From assembly GCA_949825045.1 (NCBI GenBank), contig OX463835.1, positions 20,601,201-20,665,200 of the forward strand: 64,000 bases of DNA. The letters are read 5' to 3'. Shown here piece after piece: positions 30,832 to 40,739 of the stretch. The first letter of the stretch is position 1. The number at the start of each line of letters is the position of its first letter. Source of the stretch: Argyresthia goedartella (Eukaryota > Arthropoda > Insecta > Lepidoptera > Argyresthiidae). The position numbers and the translations under genes were made by a program. The notes beneath the pieces are model-generated. The model had not been told where the DNA came from and did not search any database. It was given only the letters and a program-made list of their open reading frames with translations.

Positions 30832-33768
30832 TTACGGAAGAGAAAGGAAATGCACTTTCAATCTTTTCTTAAAAGTGAAAATTGAGGGACTTTCCCTAAT
30901 AGCGCAGGGAAGTGCGTTCCACAGTCGGATTGCCCTTAACCTAAACGAGAGTTCGTAAGCGGCAGTGTTATGCCGAGGAGTTGAAAGGAGAGACACCGTG
31001 TGGGATCTCGGATTGCTATCCCTGGGGAAAAGAAAGTCAAAACGTTGGCGTAGATATGTGGGGTATCGGGGATTTCGCAAAATATTGAACAGATAGGAGA
31101 GAATGTGCATGTCACGGCGAAGACGGATCGGAAGCCACTCCAGCTCCTTACGATACTGGGAGACATGGTCATACTTGCGCAACCCGTAGATAAACCGAAT
31201 CCCGAGATTTTGAAGTCGTTCGAGTTTGTTCAGTTGTTCTTCGTTCGCGCTGGCCCAACAAACATCCGCATAGTCTATTAAAGGTAGTAGAAGGGACTGA
31301 GCAAGAGTGATTTTAGTCTGCCGTGGCAGGAAGTACTGCAATCTTCGGAGGGAGTGAAATGACGCAAAGACTCGTCTGCTGACCTCACAAACATGGGGCG
31401 ACCAGGACAGCAAGTTGTCAAATATAACCCCAAGATTCTTAGGTTTCTCACTGTAATTAATTATGGTACCATCATACAATACAGGATCGACGGGCGAATT
31501 CTGTAGCAAGTTAAGCGAATGCCGTGTACCCATAATCATGGCTTGAGATTTTCCCGGGTTGACTTGCAGCCCATATGAAATAGCCCATTTCCTGATGTTG
31601 TCGAGGTCAGCATTCAACGCCTCTACAGTCAGTTTCACATCACACGGAGAGAAGTGCCGATATATTTGGAGGTCATCTGCGTAGAGATGATAAGAAGAAC
31701 TAAGAACGTCAGATATGGAGTTTATGAATACTGAGAAGAGGAGAGGAGAAAGGATACCACCCTGCGGGACACCCGTGGAGAGCTCACACCAGTCCGTGGA
31801 GATCTCCTCAGACTTAATGCGCTGCTGGCGGTCTCTCAGGTAGGAGTCAAACCAGCGAGCCGAGTGCGAGGAGACTTTAAGCGACTTTAGAATTTCAACC
31901 AGGATATCGAAATCGACGCAGTTGAAGGCGTTACTGAAATCAAGCAGTGTAAGGACCGTAAGCTGCTTCTGATCCATAGCCGATTGAATATCGTCAGTGA
32001 CTTTAAGCAGAGCCGTGGTAGTGCTGTGACCCGGCCTGAAACCTGATTGATGTGGATTTAATAAGTTATTTGAGGAAAGGTAGGAGGAGAGCTGGATGTG
32101 AACAATTGATTCCAGGACTTTGGAGAGGATAGGCAGAATAGATATGGGACGGAATTCTTTAAAGGCGACGGGATTGGACGTTTTAGGTAGGGGAATCACA
32201 AGTGCCTGTTTCCACTGAGTGGGGAAGCAAGATTGTTCAAGCGACACATTCATTATGTGGGTGATGATAGGTAATAGCTCATCGATGATGGTGGTTATCA
32301 TCTGATAACAGATCTTGTCCTCACCTATGGCCTTTGAAGAGATCGCTAATATTGCCCTCCTTACTGCGCCGATTCCGACATGGTTAAAGTTGAAGGGTGA
32401 ACTGTGGGCTGTGGTCTTGGACCGTAGATTAGGAAGGGTGGCTTCCTTAACGAGGGGGTCCATCACGACAGGGGGGATGGCAAAGAAATAGTTGAGACCG
32501 TTAAAGTCGACATTTCCAGCAGCCAAGTCCTGAGACTTACCTACACCAAGAGTATTCAGGAATTTCCAAACCTGTGCTGGAGTATAGCTCTCAATACACT
32601 CGTAGATGTGACGACGTTTGGCATTACGACACAGACGAGTGCAAAGATTACGGAGGCGTTTGAAAATTAAAATGTTCTCATCAGTCGGAACCAACTTATA
32701 TCTTCTCTTGGCACGGTTTCTCTTGGCCATCAGACCCTTGATGGTGTCAGTAAGCCACGGAGCAGGTAGGTGCTTAACCTTAACCCTCTTGACCGGAGCG
32801 TGCTTATCAAACAAGCTCAGGACAATAGAGTTAAAGTTCCGGACTTTGTCTTCAACGGCCTCGCTATCAACGACAGGGGACCAGTCAACAGAGGCGGCAT
32901 CTGATTTAAGGGAGTTAAGATCCATGCCCTTGAAGCTACGTATGTCAAGGAATTTAGCTGCGCGCTTGGGAGGCCTTAACTTGAATGAAAGGTAAATCAA
33001 ATCATGATAGGAGAAGGGGGCATTAAGTTGGCCGTGCACAGCAACCTTGGATATGTTAGAAGTAATCATCAGATCAAGAAAAGAAGGGGTGCAGTGTGGT
33101 TGAAAGTGGGTGGCACCCAGGGGAAGGATGTGTAAGTTTAAAGAACTAACAAGAGATTTCAGCTTTGCTGAGCGACCGTTATTTTTGAGAAGGCAAGTGT
33201 TAAAGTCTCCGAGAATTAGGGTGTCGCTATAAAGAGGAGTCAGATCATTGAGGAGGGTTTCAAATGAGCTAAAATAGTCAATGCGAAGAGAGGGGCTATA
33301 ATAGAAACCCAAGAGGACTTTATTGTGACGCAAGCAAATCTCCAAGAACAGGTGTTCAGCGGTACCAGAGTACAGGCTTGGCGACTGGCTGATGACTTTG
33401 CATGGAATGTCGGCACGTAGGTATATGGCTACACCGCCATCAGCCTTGCCCGTCCTATCGTTCCGATAGAGACTGAACCCTGGCAGAGCATACATGGCAG
33501 AAGGAAGTGAAGGTTTAAGAAAAGATTCCGAAACAAGAATACCATGTATGTTCTGATCGCTAAAAGTTACAAGGAGGTCAGCATAGCTGGTGTGAATGCT
33601 TTGTGCATTAATATGGACAACGTTGAAGTTTGTATCAAGATTAGAAAACACCCGCTTTAAGTTAAAAGGCAGTGAGTCATCCGCTGATGACCCTACACTT
33701 CCCGCACTAACGGAAACATCACTATTAGAACAAGAGAAGAAGCTGTCACCAAAGTTGTAGGTATCCAT
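30832..33768 (-). CDS. Nested LINE ORF2: endonuclease and reverse transcriptase, 978 aa
   Basis: After about 45 residues of low similarity comes an APE-like endonuclease (VVHINAQSI, LVSESFLKP, GGVAIYLRAD, LILGDFNTCL, YHDLIYLSF). RT motifs follow: EFRPISILPILSK, SGFRPGHSTTTAL, LLDFSNAFNCVD, TGVPQGGILSPLLF and the catalytic YADDLQIYRHF. The C-terminal region (LNKLERLQNLGIRFIYGL) has no RNase H. The frame is uninterrupted, so this is a young, possibly active copy. A dead relative lies at 60855-62145. Confidence 0.9.
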   Translation of the reverse strand: MDTYNFGDSFFSCSNSDVSVSAGSVGSSADDSLPFNLKRVFSNLDTNFNVVHINAQSIHTSYADLLVTFSDQNIHGILVSESFLKPSLPSAMYALPGFSLYRNDRTGKADGGVAIYLRADIPCKVISQSPSLYSGTAEHLFLEICLRHNKVLLGFYYSPSLRIDYFSSFETLLNDLTPLYSDTLILGDFNTCLLKNNGRSAKLKSLVSSLNLHILPLGATHFQPHCTPSFLDLMITSNISKVAVHGQLNAPFSYHDLIYLSFKLRPPKRAAKFLDIRSFKGMDLNSLKSDAASVDWSPVVDSEAVEDKVRNFNSIVLSLFDKHAPVKRVKVKHLPAPWLTDTIKGLMAKRNRAKRRYKLVPTDENILIFKRLRNLCTRLCRNAKRRHIYECIESYTPAQVWKFLNTLGVGKSQDLAAGNVDFNGLNYFFAIPPVVMDPLVKEATLPNLRSKTTAHSSPFNFNHVGIGAVRRAILAISSKAIGEDKICYQMITTIIDELLPIITHIMNVSLEQSCFPTQWKQALVIPLPKTSNPVAFKEFRPISILPILSKVLESIVHIQLSSYLSSNNLLNPHQSGFRPGHSTTTALLKVTDDIQSAMDQKQLTVLTLLDFSNAFNCVDFDILVEILKSLKVSSHSARWFDSYLRDRQQRIKSEEISTDWCELSTGVPQGGILSPLLFSVFINSISDVLSSSYHLYADDLQIYRHFSPCDVKLTVEALNADLDNIRKWAISYGLQVNPGKSQAMIMGTRHSLNLLQNSPVDPVLYDGTIINYSEKPKNLGVIFDNLLSWSPHVCEVSRRVFASFHSLRRLQYFLPRQTKITLAQSLLLPLIDYADVCWASANEEQLNKLERLQNLGIRFIYGLRKYDHVSQYRKELEWLPIRLRRDMHILSYLFNILRNPRYPTYLRQRFDFLFPRDSNPRSHTVSLLSTPRHNTAAYELSFRLRAIRLWNALPCAIRESPSIFTFKKRLKVHFLSLP

Positions 33769-34338
33769 AAACTAGATATAATATAATAAATACAAATATG
33801 GAAATAAATAAAATAAAATAAGTAAACACAATACCTATTTAAAACAAAAGAGATAAATTTGCCTGAACCCAGTCGAACACTGAGCTTGCTGGGAAAGAAA
33901 TTTGACACACTAATACAAACATACAAACATTGAAATGAAAAACATAACCGACTTACAAATAAAAAGTAAAATAGACGAAACACAGTAGGTATAAAACACA
34001 AAACATAATTTACATGAACACACCCAGCATTCCACTAATACACCTTCGCTACTACGGCTAAATGTAAAAATTAGGCCGTGGCAGCGCAACGTTGGACAAA
34101 CGATGGAACAATGTTGGGCTTGAGAACTAGCTTGCTTGATTGACACGAAAAGCATATGTATATTTGTACAAAATTTTTAGTAGATTTCATTGCAAAACAA
34201 AACCAAAACATGCTAAGTAAAGAAGGCTATGGAATATTTTAGACTACCTACCTACCGAGTGAAAGTGAAAATGAGATGTATTACCCGTCTAACTTGCGAG
34301 AACACGGAAAAATAGAGAATATCTTGAGTACGAGATTT

Positions 34339-35166
34339 CTACTTCTTGACTCCCGTTGGACCAGCGCGCCTGGAGCTGGGTAGACGCTTGCCAGGGGCAG
34401 GCACCGAAGAAGCCGCTACCGCCCCTGCAGCAACCGCAGCCGGTTTCGGGGCAGGGATGTTGGCTGGTTTGGGCACAGGCAGAGCAGAAGGAGGGAACTT
34501 GGCAGTTACAACCTGGAGCTCCGACATACTCTCCACCTTCTGTCTGGACTTGTCAGGAAGCAGCAATACGATCCTGCCCTCAGTTGTCCAGCAATTCAGC
34601 ATACCAAAATGTTTTCGGGCAGCCACAAACACCTCGTGCCTGGATTTTGTAAGGAACTCTGACATTGTGAATCCAGTTCCCTTCAAAGCTGTCTTGGCTT
34701 TCCAGGCCTCTGATCGAGCACTGATGCTTGAGAACCTCACCAGTAAAGGACGGGGATTAGAAGGCTTCTTGGTAGATCCCAGTCTGTGCACTACATGTAT
34801 GTTGGATACGCACTCGGGGGACAACTTCATTTTGTCGGAAAGTACTACACGCACAATGTCAATGGCCTGCTCCTTCACTTCTTCGGGGAGTCCATGAAGA
34901 AGGAGCACCTTACGCCTGGATGCCATCTCAAGACGGTCCTGGCCAGCAAGCAGCAACTCCATCTGAGAGCGCAGCAAGTCAAGGCAGTTCCAGGTGAATG
35001 CCTTGAACTCAACAAATTTACTGGCGATGGTGTTGATATCAAGTTGGCTGCTGGACGAGGACATGGTGGCAGCCTCCCGAAGCTCCTTCTCATATTGAGA
35101 AATCCTTGTGTTGAAAGTGGTGGCAATCTTCTCCATGTTATTGTTCAACTTTGTGTAGAGGTCCAT
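34339..35166 (-). CDS. Nested LINE ORF1, 275 aa
   Basis: An N-terminal predicted coiled coil (residues 1-85) is followed by RKVLLLHGLPEE, VVHRLG, RPLLVRFSS and FLTKSRHEVF. That order is typical of the RRM plus C-terminal domain of L1-like ORF1 proteins. A proline/alanine-rich basic tail ends the protein. No zinc knuckle is present. By analogy it is the RNA-binding chaperone of the element. The frame is intact. Confidence 0.7.
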   Translation of the reverse strand: MDLYTKLNNNMEKIATTFNTRISQYEKELREAATMSSSSSQLDINTIASKFVEFKAFTWNCLDLLRSQMELLLAGQDRLEMASRRKVLLLHGLPEEVKEQAIDIVRVVLSDKMKLSPECVSNIHVVHRLGSTKKPSNPRPLLVRFSSISARSEAWKAKTALKGTGFTMSEFLTKSRHEVFVAARKHFGMLNCWTTEGRIVLLLPDKSRQKVESMSELQVVTAKFPPSALPVPKPANIPAPKPAAVAAGAVAASSVPAPGKRLPSSRRAGPTGVKK

Positions 35167-35369
35167 TGTGAAATGAATTTAGAATCCAGGTATGTTTATA
35201 AGATTGTTTATAATAAACTCAGTGTTGTTGGGGGTTCAGGCCTAGTTTTATTTTATAATAATTGACATTGAATTATTGTTAAACTAATATTAAAATGAAT
35301 TTAAAATCGGGAGTTAATTTTTAAGATGTTGCTTACTAGGCTACCCTCCAAAAAAAAAAAAAAAGCTTG

Positions 35370-35690
35370 TTTTTAAGGCCGAAGCCGAGTCTTCCGTAGT
35401 TGTGTTCTTTAAGGCCGAAGCAAGGTCTTCCGTATATCTTGTTTTTAAGGCGGAAGCCAAGTCTTCCGTAGTTATGATTTTTCAGGCCGAAGCCAAGTCT
35501 TCCGTAGTTTTGTTTTTAAGGCCGAAGCCAGGTCTTCCGTTTTTCATGTTTTTAAGGCCGAAGCCAAGTCTTCCGTAGTTTTGTTTTTTTAAGGCCGAAG
35601 CCAAGTCTTGCGTGTTTTTGTTTCAGCCGAAGCCAAGTCTTTTTGTTTGTTTTATAAGGCCGAAGCCACGTCACATTTGAGGAGTCATGT
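35370..35690 (-). repeat. About 35-bp tandem repeat in the I-element 3'UTR (nine units)
   Basis: The unit contains GGCCGAAGCCAAGTCTTCCG (plus strand). It recurs near 35383, 35416, 35451, 35487, 35522, 35558, 35593, 35624 and 35661. A tenth copy is at 30423-30445, on the far side of the nested LINE. Confidence 0.88.
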
Positions 35691-35750
35691 CCGTGTAATA
35701 TATCTCTTAGTCCGTGTATTGTTCCAAGTCCGATACATATTTTTACCACT

Positions 35751-38700
35751 CTAAATATCTTCAATAGTAGAGCAGATATAATCGTAAATATATTGATAAT
35801 TTTCAAAATTCTTCAATAAGTCAACAGTGGTACGCGGGATATCTTCTGGTTTGTAGATGAGCAACAGTTTATCAATAAAGGCAAGGCGTTGTATAATATG
35901 GGCGGGGCAATCGAAAAATATATGATCCAGTGTTTGATTAGCGGCATTACAGATATTACAAATTGGCGAAGAAATAATTTGCATACGGTGAAGATGTGAT
36001 TCGAAGCGACAGTGACCAAATCTGAGACGTGTCATTATAACATAGAATTTCCTGCTTTTCCACATGTTTGACTTAGAGAACCAGGCACGTCCGATCCTTC
36101 CACTAACGGATCCGTACCAGGAACCTTTAACTGCAAGAGTTTGTTGCCAATAACTAAACCATTCTTGTTTCAAATTCTGTTTGAGTTTGGTAATGAAATC
36201 AGAGTTTGGCACAGGTACAGTAGACTCAGGAGCATTACTTTCAACGATCGCCTTGGCCAGGAAGTCGGCATTTTCGTTTCCTGTCACTCCGACATGAGAT
36301 GGAGTCCACATAAAGATAATATGTACATTTAATTTATGAAGTTGGGAGTAGCGATTCTTGATATCGTAAATAATATAATTGGTATTGCAGTCTAGTTTGT
36401 TTGATTGAAGAGCTTTTAGAGTACTCATACTGTCAGATATTATGACCCACTTGTTTTCCGGGGAATCAGCTGGGTGTTCCGAAATATAAGTTAATGCTTT
36501 CGATATAGCAAGTGCTTCTGCTGAAAAGATACTCATTTCTTGTGGCAATTTCACTCCGAATCCATTTTTAATGTGCGGTAGGTATATAGCTGCGGCAACG
36601 CCGTTATCAGTTTTTGAACCATCAGTGTATATTTGAGTAAAATCAATATATCTTGCCAGTTGTTCACAGATTTCATGTTTATTCTTTTTCTCGGGATCAA
36701 TATGAAATACCATTGAAGTGAATTTACTATCAAAATCGTCTGAGTAGCATGCCCAATGATCTTGGCTTCTATGTATATTAGACTGCTGATTAAAGTCAAC
36801 CATATAGGAAAAATCATGAAGAATGTAGGGAGTTTTGGAGGAAGAGGCCAAAGCCTGATTATTTCTGTAAAGTTGTACCAAATTTTTAAACAAAGGATGG
36901 GGCTCAATGGCTAACATTTTTAAGATAAACCTGTATTTTAGGTACTTGAAGCGAAGATTCAACGGTGGAATATTACATTCCACTTGAAGGGAATTAATGG
37001 GCGTGGTTTTCATAGCACCAGTAATAAGTCTTAAACTGTTATTTTGAATTACTTCCAATTTTCTTACAAGTTGATCATTAGCTGCAAAGCAAATAAAGCC
37101 ATATTCAAAATGACTCCGAACTATGGCCTTATACAAAGTTATTAATACTTTCGGATCTGAACCCCAGTAAGTTTTAGTAAGAGACTTCAATATGTTATAA
37201 CCCCTATTTGCAGAGAATATAATCTTATCAACATATTTCTTCCACGAGCAGTTACCCGTAAAAATAACTCCTAAAAACTTGATCTCCGATGCAAACATTA
37301 AAGGAGTGTTATTAAAATAAATTTTAAACTGAGCTTGTTTGATTTTGTGGAAAATTAACACTTTAGATTTTTCAGGACTGATGTCTAAATTTAAATATTT
37401 GAAATAATTTGAGAACCTAGAAAGCGAATCATTTAGATTTCGCATAACCTCATTTGCATTAATTCCAGAGCTATATATCACCAAATCGTCCGCAAACTGA
37501 AGGTTTCGGACTTTGGAGCCCAAAATAAGATTAAGTTTATGAATATACAAAGTGAATAAGAGTGGGCTTAAAATCCCACCTTGACAAACTCCCTTAAAAG
37601 ATGAGCGGGGACCGAGCAATTGATTGTTAATCTTAACATAAACTTTTCTGTCGTGAAGAAAGGAAAAAATAAAATCAATAAATTTTATAGGAATCCCAAT
37701 GGAAGCTAATTCCCTACACAAAATATGATGATTGACATTATTGAATGCACCAACAACATCAAAAAAGACTCCGGCAAACGACATATTCTTCTTCACAGAT
37801 TGAAAGATGTCTAATTGTAATTGAGCTATACTTTCTCTTGACGATCGACCTTTGCGAAACCCAAACTGGTTCATGGGTAGTATATGATTGGATTCAACAA
37901 AAAACTCTAGCATTTGTTTTAGAACTTGTTCAAAAATTTTACCAACGCAAGATGTAAGTGCTATAGGTCTATATGAGTCAGGGCAATGTTTCTCTTTATT
38001 TGGTTTTAATATTGGAATAAGACAATCTGATTTCCAATCATCAGGAATTATATTTTGAGACCATAAAGAATTGAACACATTTAAAAGAACTGATTTAGAT
38101 TTATTAGAAAGCATTTTTAACATTTTGTAAGGAATCCCGTCAAGGCCAAAAGCTGTATCTCTCCTAGATGAAATAGCTGACTGTAATTCTTGAAAAGAAA
38201 ATGGTTTTACCAGAAATTCGCTATTCTTAGCATGCACATAACTATGTAAATTCAAGTTAGACTCAACGGTATCAAGCGTATATTTTTTAAGGAATTCGAA
38301 GACCCAACTTATGTTATTGTTTGAGAAACTATGTACGAAAGTTTTATTAAATTTTTTCATGATAGTCCAAATATGCGAAATCGGCGTGGTTCTGTTGAAG
38401 GATTCACATAATGCAACCCAACTAATTTGTTTTTGCTGCTTTAATGTAAGCTTTTTAAGAGCTTGCTTCTTTTTGAAATTGATGTAATTACATTCAGTTG
38501 GATCATTTTTAAATTGAATATACGCTTCTTTAAAACACTCTACAACCTGGCTGCATTTTTCATTCCACCATGGGAGAGGAATTCTTTTTTTCCTAAATAT
38601 GCCTGGTGATGAATTATTATTACGAAAACTGGACACTGGTGATGAATTCCGAGCAGCTAAAATTAAAATACCAATAAGATTTTTATAGCAATCTTTAGAG

Positions 38701-39506
38701 TTTGAGGTATCTATATTGAATTCTTGTAGAAGGGTATCTACATTTTTTTTGTAATTATTCCAATTAACACGACGAAAGTTTAAATGAGTTTTCATAGCTG
38801 AACACTCTAATGGAGATGAAGTGTAAGGTGAATTGTTGTGAATAAGTATTTTAATTATTACTGGAAGATGGTAACTACCTAGCGGGTCATCATACACTGT
38901 CCAATCACAGTTCAGAGCCAGTGATGGAGAAATAAAAGAAAGATCTAAAGCATTTCGCCTCCATTGGTGTGATCCAATAGTGGTCATTTGGCCATCATTT
39001 AGCAAAACTAAGTTATTGTCATTAGTACTTGAAAGAACATCACGACCACGAGCGTCTGTTGATTGACATCCCCATGCCGAATGGAGAGCGTTGAAATCTC
39101 CCGCAAAAAGCACAGGTTCTGGAACACTTTGTATAAGTTGATCAAATTTATGTTTGGTAAAAACCGGTAGACAGTTTTTAGGGCTATAAAAACTAACAAT
39201 TGATACTTCCTTATTATCTCCGTACATTAAACGTATTGCTATGTTCTGAATGGAATTATCATAAAATGTATCAAGTTTTCTAAAAGTTAAGCTGTTATGA
39301 ACAATTATGGCAACACCATTATGGTCGTTGCCGGAGTCCAATCTACAAATATTATAACCTCGAATATTGAAACGTTGATTCGGCTTTAGCCAAGTTTCAC
39401 AAATAATTGCTACGTGAATATTATTCTCCTTCAGGAAATGTGTTAAAACAAGTCTATTACTAATTAAACTTTGTGAGTTCCATTGCATTATGTTTAATTG
39501 ATCCAT
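35751..39506 (-). CDS. I-type LINE ORF2: endonuclease, reverse transcriptase, RNase H, 1251 aa
   Basis: Residues 1-220 are an APE-like endonuclease (MQWNSQSL, IICETWLK, FAGDFNALHSAWG). The RT domain occupies roughly 430-740, with SYRPIALTSCVGKI, FGFRKGRSS, FFDVVGAFNNV, GVCQGGILSPLLF and the catalytic FADDLVIYSS. An RNase H domain follows near 975-1110 (IYTDGSKTDNG, FSAEALAI, ISDSMSTLKAL, WTPSHVGVTGNENAD), placing it in the I/Loa group. The C-terminus has a CxxC/H motif (CNICNAANQTLDHIFFDC). The frame is uninterrupted, so the copy could be active apart from its broken 3'UTR. Confidence 0.9.
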   Translation of the reverse strand: MDQLNIMQWNSQSLISNRLVLTHFLKENNIHVAIICETWLKPNQRFNIRGYNICRLDSGNDHNGVAIIVHNSLTFRKLDTFYDNSIQNIAIRLMYGDNKEVSIVSFYSPKNCLPVFTKHKFDQLIQSVPEPVLFAGDFNALHSAWGCQSTDARGRDVLSSTNDNNLVLLNDGQMTTIGSHQWRRNALDLSFISPSLALNCDWTVYDDPLGSYHLPVIIKILIHNNSPYTSSPLECSAMKTHLNFRRVNWNNYKKNVDTLLQEFNIDTSNSKDCYKNLIGILILAARNSSPVSSFRNNNSSPGIFRKKRIPLPWWNEKCSQVVECFKEAYIQFKNDPTECNYINFKKKQALKKLTLKQQKQISWVALCESFNRTTPISHIWTIMKKFNKTFVHSFSNNNISWVFEFLKKYTLDTVESNLNLHSYVHAKNSEFLVKPFSFQELQSAISSRRDTAFGLDGIPYKMLKMLSNKSKSVLLNVFNSLWSQNIIPDDWKSDCLIPILKPNKEKHCPDSYRPIALTSCVGKIFEQVLKQMLEFFVESNHILPMNQFGFRKGRSSRESIAQLQLDIFQSVKKNMSFAGVFFDVVGAFNNVNHHILCRELASIGIPIKFIDFIFSFLHDRKVYVKINNQLLGPRSSFKGVCQGGILSPLLFTLYIHKLNLILGSKVRNLQFADDLVIYSSGINANEVMRNLNDSLSRFSNYFKYLNLDISPEKSKVLIFHKIKQAQFKIYFNNTPLMFASEIKFLGVIFTGNCSWKKYVDKIIFSANRGYNILKSLTKTYWGSDPKVLITLYKAIVRSHFEYGFICFAANDQLVRKLEVIQNNSLRLITGAMKTTPINSLQVECNIPPLNLRFKYLKYRFILKMLAIEPHPLFKNLVQLYRNNQALASSSKTPYILHDFSYMVDFNQQSNIHRSQDHWACYSDDFDSKFTSMVFHIDPEKKNKHEICEQLARYIDFTQIYTDGSKTDNGVAAAIYLPHIKNGFGVKLPQEMSIFSAEALAISKALTYISEHPADSPENKWVIISDSMSTLKALQSNKLDCNTNYIIYDIKNRYSQLHKLNVHIIFMWTPSHVGVTGNENADFLAKAIVESNAPESTVPVPNSDFITKLKQNLKQEWFSYWQQTLAVKGSWYGSVSGRIGRAWFSKSNMWKSRKFYVIMTRLRFGHCRFESHLHRMQIISSPICNICNAANQTLDHIFFDCPAHIIQRLAFIDKLLLIYKPEDIPRTTVDLLKNFENYQYIYDYICSTIEDI

Positions 39507-39523
39507 TAAAAAAGAATAACAAA

Positions 39524-40672
39524 TTAATTACTCTTACTTAGTGTTTCAAGAAGAATGGTTTTAATGTTTTGTGAATTAATTGAAAGTTCGTTTGTTTTGT
39601 TCTGAGTTAGTAACTTAGTTACTGAGCCTACTATAATGTTCATTATATGTTCTGAATTGAGAAGCAGTGCTAGCTGATCAGAAGGGCTTTTAGATATTAG
39701 TGGAGGAAATGATTTTTCCAGGGTTTCAGCAAATGTTTTCTTGTCTAATTTCATTTTGTTTTGATTAATTTTCTCCTTTTTTACAGGGCAGTCAGGTGAG
39801 ATGGCGATATGATTGCCTTTGCAATGACAGCAAGAGGCATCCGCTGCATCAACTGTGCAAGACTTGAAGTTGTGGCTGCCTGAGCAGATAGAGCACTTCT
39901 CTGCGTTTTTACAAAATTTAGCTATGTGTCCGTACCTCAGGCACCGTAGACACTGCTTCACTGGAGCGATGTACGGGCGAACCTCGAAGCGCCAGCTGTT
40001 CAGATCCACACTGTCGGGCAGGGATGGGCAGGAGAATGTTATTGAGACTGTCTTCAAAGGCTGGAACTCAACAGTGTTATTGTTAACTGTTCTTTTCATA
40101 AATCTTCTTACTGATACTATGTTTTTGGAGCAAGAAATATTTGAATAGATCTGCTCATTGGATAAATCAAATGGCACATGTTGTATTACTCCAGTCACTT
40201 CAGTGGCCGTAGCAGGAATAGTCGCCTTTAGTTTGTATGAATCCAGAAATGTTTTATTGCTTAAAGCTGCATTGCCGAGCCCTGGCCGCTCAAACACAAC
40301 GCCAATCTTGTATTTGTTGATGCGTCTTAACTGTTTTATGCCTTTATTGAATCTTTTGAGGCAGTTCGCTAGAGCCATCATGTCTCTGTCGCCCAATGCC
40401 TTGCCAGTGTCGATGCTTTCAAAATAAACGATATAATCTAATTTACCTCCATCCACTGGGTAATAGCGGCCATAATCCGGGACCTGAAAAGGCTTATACT
40501 TATCCTTGTCATCTTTTGGTTCATCACACGGACTTGAGGATTCCCCACTATCAGACAGATCCTCCTCCTCCTCCTCCTTCTCCTTCTTTCTTTTCTTAGG
40601 CTTCTTCCTGCCCATTTTTAACCAATTTACAGTATTTTTAGATAGCCTACTGTAATTAAATTGAATTTTCAA
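39524..40672 (-). CDS. I-type LINE ORF1: RNA-binding zinc-knuckle protein, 382 aa
   Basis: The N-terminus is very basic then acidic (KKPKKRKKEKEEEEEDLSDS). The middle has an RRM-like region (VIQHVPFDLSNEQIY). The C-terminal third carries cysteine/histidine knuckles (CLRCLRYGHIAKFC, CSICSGSHNFKSC, CCHCKGNHIAISPDC). In I and Jockey-group LINEs this Gag-like protein binds the element's RNA and forms the ribonucleoprotein with ORF2. The frame is intact. It is followed after 17 nt by ORF2. Confidence 0.85.
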   Translation of the reverse strand: MKIQFNYSRLSKNTVNWLKMGRKKPKKRKKEKEEEEEDLSDSGESSSPCDEPKDDKDKYKPFQVPDYGRYYPVDGGKLDYIVYFESIDTGKALGDRDMMALANCLKRFNKGIKQLRRINKYKIGVVFERPGLGNAALSNKTFLDSYKLKATIPATATEVTGVIQHVPFDLSNEQIYSNISCSKNIVSVRRFMKRTVNNNTVEFQPLKTVSITFSCPSLPDSVDLNSWRFEVRPYIAPVKQCLRCLRYGHIAKFCKNAEKCSICSGSHNFKSCTVDAADASCCHCKGNHIAISPDCPVKKEKINQNKMKLDKKTFAETLEKSFPPLISKSPSDQLALLLNSEHIMNIIVGSVTKLLTQNKTNELSINSQNIKTILLETLSKSN

Positions 40673-40728
40673 AATTTAAATTAAAATTTTCCGCCTATCA
40701 AGACAAAAGTTCCCGCGCTTTTTTTTCC

Positions 40729-40739
40729 TTTTGTTGACA
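40729..40739. other. Target-site duplication, right copy, of the I-type LINE
   Basis: TTTTGTTGACA, identical to 30306-30316. Sequence beyond it (40740 onward) is the original upstream region of ORC4. Confidence 0.85.

Larger units (their letters stand above)
30453..35364 (-). mobile_element. Nested complete CR1/Jockey-group LINE inside the I-element 3'UTR
   Basis: It contains ORF1 (35166-34339) and ORF2 (33768-30832), with a 570-bp spacer and a 3'UTR ending GCAATAAAGAAAGAAA. Both sides are I-element 3'UTR repeat: AAGGCCGAAGCC at 35378 and at 30424. The 5' end shows a run of 15 T on the minus strand. The junctions fall in the A-rich part of the repeat, so the TSD is not resolvable. An (AT)n run lies in the 3'UTR at about 30713-30745. 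Confidence 0.8.
30317..40728 (-). mobile_element. Full-length I-group LINE with a second LINE nested in its 3'UTR
   Basis: The insertion is bounded by the 11-bp TSD TTTTGTTGACA and ends in A12 on the minus strand. Its order on the minus strand is a short 5'UTR (40728-40673), ORF1 (40672-39524), ORF2 (39506-35751), and a 3'UTR with a 35-bp tandem repeat. The 3'UTR is split by another LINE (about 35364-30453). The remaining 3'UTR is 30452-30317. Without the nested element it is about 5.5 kb. It has the same orientation as ORC4 and lies 107 bp upstream of the ORC4 ATG. Confidence 0.88.

Noticed and set aside
34346..35265. Plus-strand open frames opposite the LINE ORF1
   Set aside because: Antisense shadows; the minus frame carries the ORF1 motifs.
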